Positions 63,359 through 64,000 of a DNA stretch of 64,000 nucleotides are shown here, piece after piece; position 1 is the stretch's first letter; the number at the start of each line of letters is the position of its first letter. This DNA is from Ignavibacteriales bacterium. Its GTDB lineage: Bacteria; Bacteroidota; Ignavibacteria; Ignavibacteriales; SURF-24. Location: positions 1 through 64,000 of the forward strand of contig QZKB01000107.1 in assembly GCA_003599415.1 (NCBI GenBank), given 5' to 3'. The position numbers were made by a program, and so were the translations under genes. The notes under the pieces are model-generated. The model saw only the letters and a program-made list of their open reading frames with translations, was not told where the DNA came from and ran no database searches.

Positions 63359-63788
63359 TGGAATGACAATTATTGTTAAGACTGTTACAAGAATCACAGT
63401 CTGGCTTATAATACTATATGGATTTTATATAATCTTCCATGGTCATTTAACTCCAGGCGGGGGCTTTGGCGGTGGGGTTATTATTGCCCTCGCATTTTTA
63501 AATGTTATGCTTGCATACGGAAGCGAGTACACTACGGGCTGGCTAAAAATTCCATTGCTTCAGGATGTTGAAGCAACAACGGCAACTTTATTTCTAATAA
63601 TGGGCATACTTGGCATCAGTCTCGGTGGTTCATTCCTTGCAAATTTTATCGACCACGGAACTGTATTTCGACTGTTAAGTTCCGGCACAATTCTGCCGTT
63701 GAATATAATTATCGGAGTTAAAGTTGGACTAACTTTATTTCTTGTTGTCTGGTTTCTTGCTAAAGTAAAAACAGAGAAAGGAGAATAG
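63345..63788 (+). CDS. MnhB/MrpB-like antiporter subunit
   Basis: The 147-residue protein has four membrane segments and the MrpB signature GHLTPGGGFGGGVIIALAFLNVMLAYG. It is a partner of the antiporter module in Mbh-type complexes. It starts inside the preceding gene, and its stop is two bases ahead of the next. Confidence 0.9.
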   Translation: MEKHDGMTIIVKTVTRITVWLIILYGFYIIFHGHLTPGGGFGGGVIIALAFLNVMLAYGSEYTTGWLKIPLLQDVEATTATLFLIMGILGISLGGSFLANFIDHGTVFRLLSSGTILPLNIIIGVKVGLTLFLVVWFLAKVKTEKGE

Positions 63789-63790
63789 AT

Positions 63791-64000
63791 ATGACAATTT
63801 ATGTTCTTTGCTTCATTCTCTTTCTTGTTGGTTTATATGGTGTATTAACAAAGAGAGATATGGTAAAAATTATTTTATCACTTGGAATTATGGGATATGC
63901 CGCTAATTTATTTTTGGTTCTTGTTGGATATAAGAACGATTCAGTCTACCCTATTCTCTCGGAAGGAAAAGAAGTTGTTAGTATGGTTGATCCGCTGCCC
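63791..64000 (+). CDS. MrpC/NuoK-like antiporter subunit, cut by the window edge
   Basis: The first 70 codons from the ATG at 63791 read as a hydrophobic NuoK/MnhC-like protein (FLVGLYGVLTKRDMVKIILSLGIMGYAANLFLV) with the typical tail VSMVDPLP. It runs off the right edge. GAAAGGAG at 63776-63783 precedes it. More Mrp-type subunits are expected beyond the window. Confidence 0.8.
   Translation, partial: MTIYVLCFILFLVGLYGVLTKRDMVKIILSLGIMGYAANLFLVLVGYKNDSVYPILSEGKEVVSMVDPLP

Noticed and set aside
1-64000. CRISPR array, tRNA or rRNA gene
   Set aside because: No regularly spaced direct repeats, no cloverleaf-like sequence and no rRNA-like segments were noticed.

Overview
The window comes from an AT-rich chromosome of the Bacteroidota/Chlorobiota superphylum, most likely a free-living anaerobic or facultative Ignavibacteria-like bacterium. 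The evidence is Bacteroidetes-style TonB and TonB-dependent receptor proteins, a periplasmic beta-propeller/Y_Y_Y sensor kinase, a DUF5916 outer-membrane protein and possible TAnnTTTG promoter elements. Alongside these sit energy genes typical of anaerobes: a group 4 [NiFe] hydrogenase, a Psr/Phs-type molybdoenzyme and a multihaem cytochrome. The assignment is inference from protein content; no rRNA or tRNA gene was seen.

Left part (1-18.0 kb, mostly minus strand). The edge holds the first codons of a probable molybdenum hydroxylase. Next come a trans-4-hydroxyproline dehydratase (HypD) glycyl radical enzyme and its activase, a TonB protein, and a one-component-like sensor with its LuxR-type regulator. 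A probable cell-wall sugar recycling pair follows: an AmgK-like kinase fused to a RapZ C-terminal domain, and a MurU-like nucleotidyltransferase. The pair is interrupted by a GIY-YIG nuclease gene bounded by 16-bp inverted repeats. A cyclic amidohydrolase paired with a TrpB-like PLP enzyme and a DUF5916 protein complete the region.

Centre (18.0-34.5 kb). This is a cluster resembling the Desulfovibrio orange-protein (ORP) loci. It has a DUF134 regulator under a perfect 20-bp palindrome, a sigma54 activator, four NifX/ORP-fold proteins, two MinD ATPases with two-cluster ferredoxin inserts, an Mrp ATPase, a DUF5320 peptide, a NifU-like scaffold and a COG0731 radical SAM enzyme. Two candidate sigma54 promoters, each preceded by TTGCA-N4-TGCAA, drive the two halves. 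Unexpected members are a DUF89 phosphatase, a pyruvoyl arginine decarboxylase and a Cys/Met gamma-lyase-type enzyme. Downstream lie a putative metal exporter, a methyltransferase, a thioesterase, a TonB receptor and an EamA transporter.

34.5-45.2 kb. HEPN/MNT pair, a racemase-like protein without either catalytic cysteine, DinB-like and DUF2202 proteins, an orphan kinase, and an NtrC-type two-component system. The NtrC system is flanked on both sides by small secreted proteins with calcium-loop motifs (DxNxDG/DxDxDG) and has a strong sigma54 promoter candidate.

45.4-54.9 kb (minus strand). A sulfur/quinone respiratory block: MobA, Rieske protein, cytochrome b fused to about 12 c-type haem sites, PsrA/PsrB/PsrC-like polysulfide/thiosulfate reductase, two half-size YeeE/YedE transporters, and a rhodanese-like protein whose only cysteine is its last residue. 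54.9-55.5 kb is a divergent regulatory gap. 55.5-64.0 kb (plus strand) is a group 4 [NiFe] hydrogenase operon with a sulfhydrogenase-like diaphorase at its start and Mrp-type antiporter subunits at its end, cut by the window edge. Together these blocks suggest electron flow between NAD(P)H/ferredoxin, H2, quinones and reduced sulfur species.
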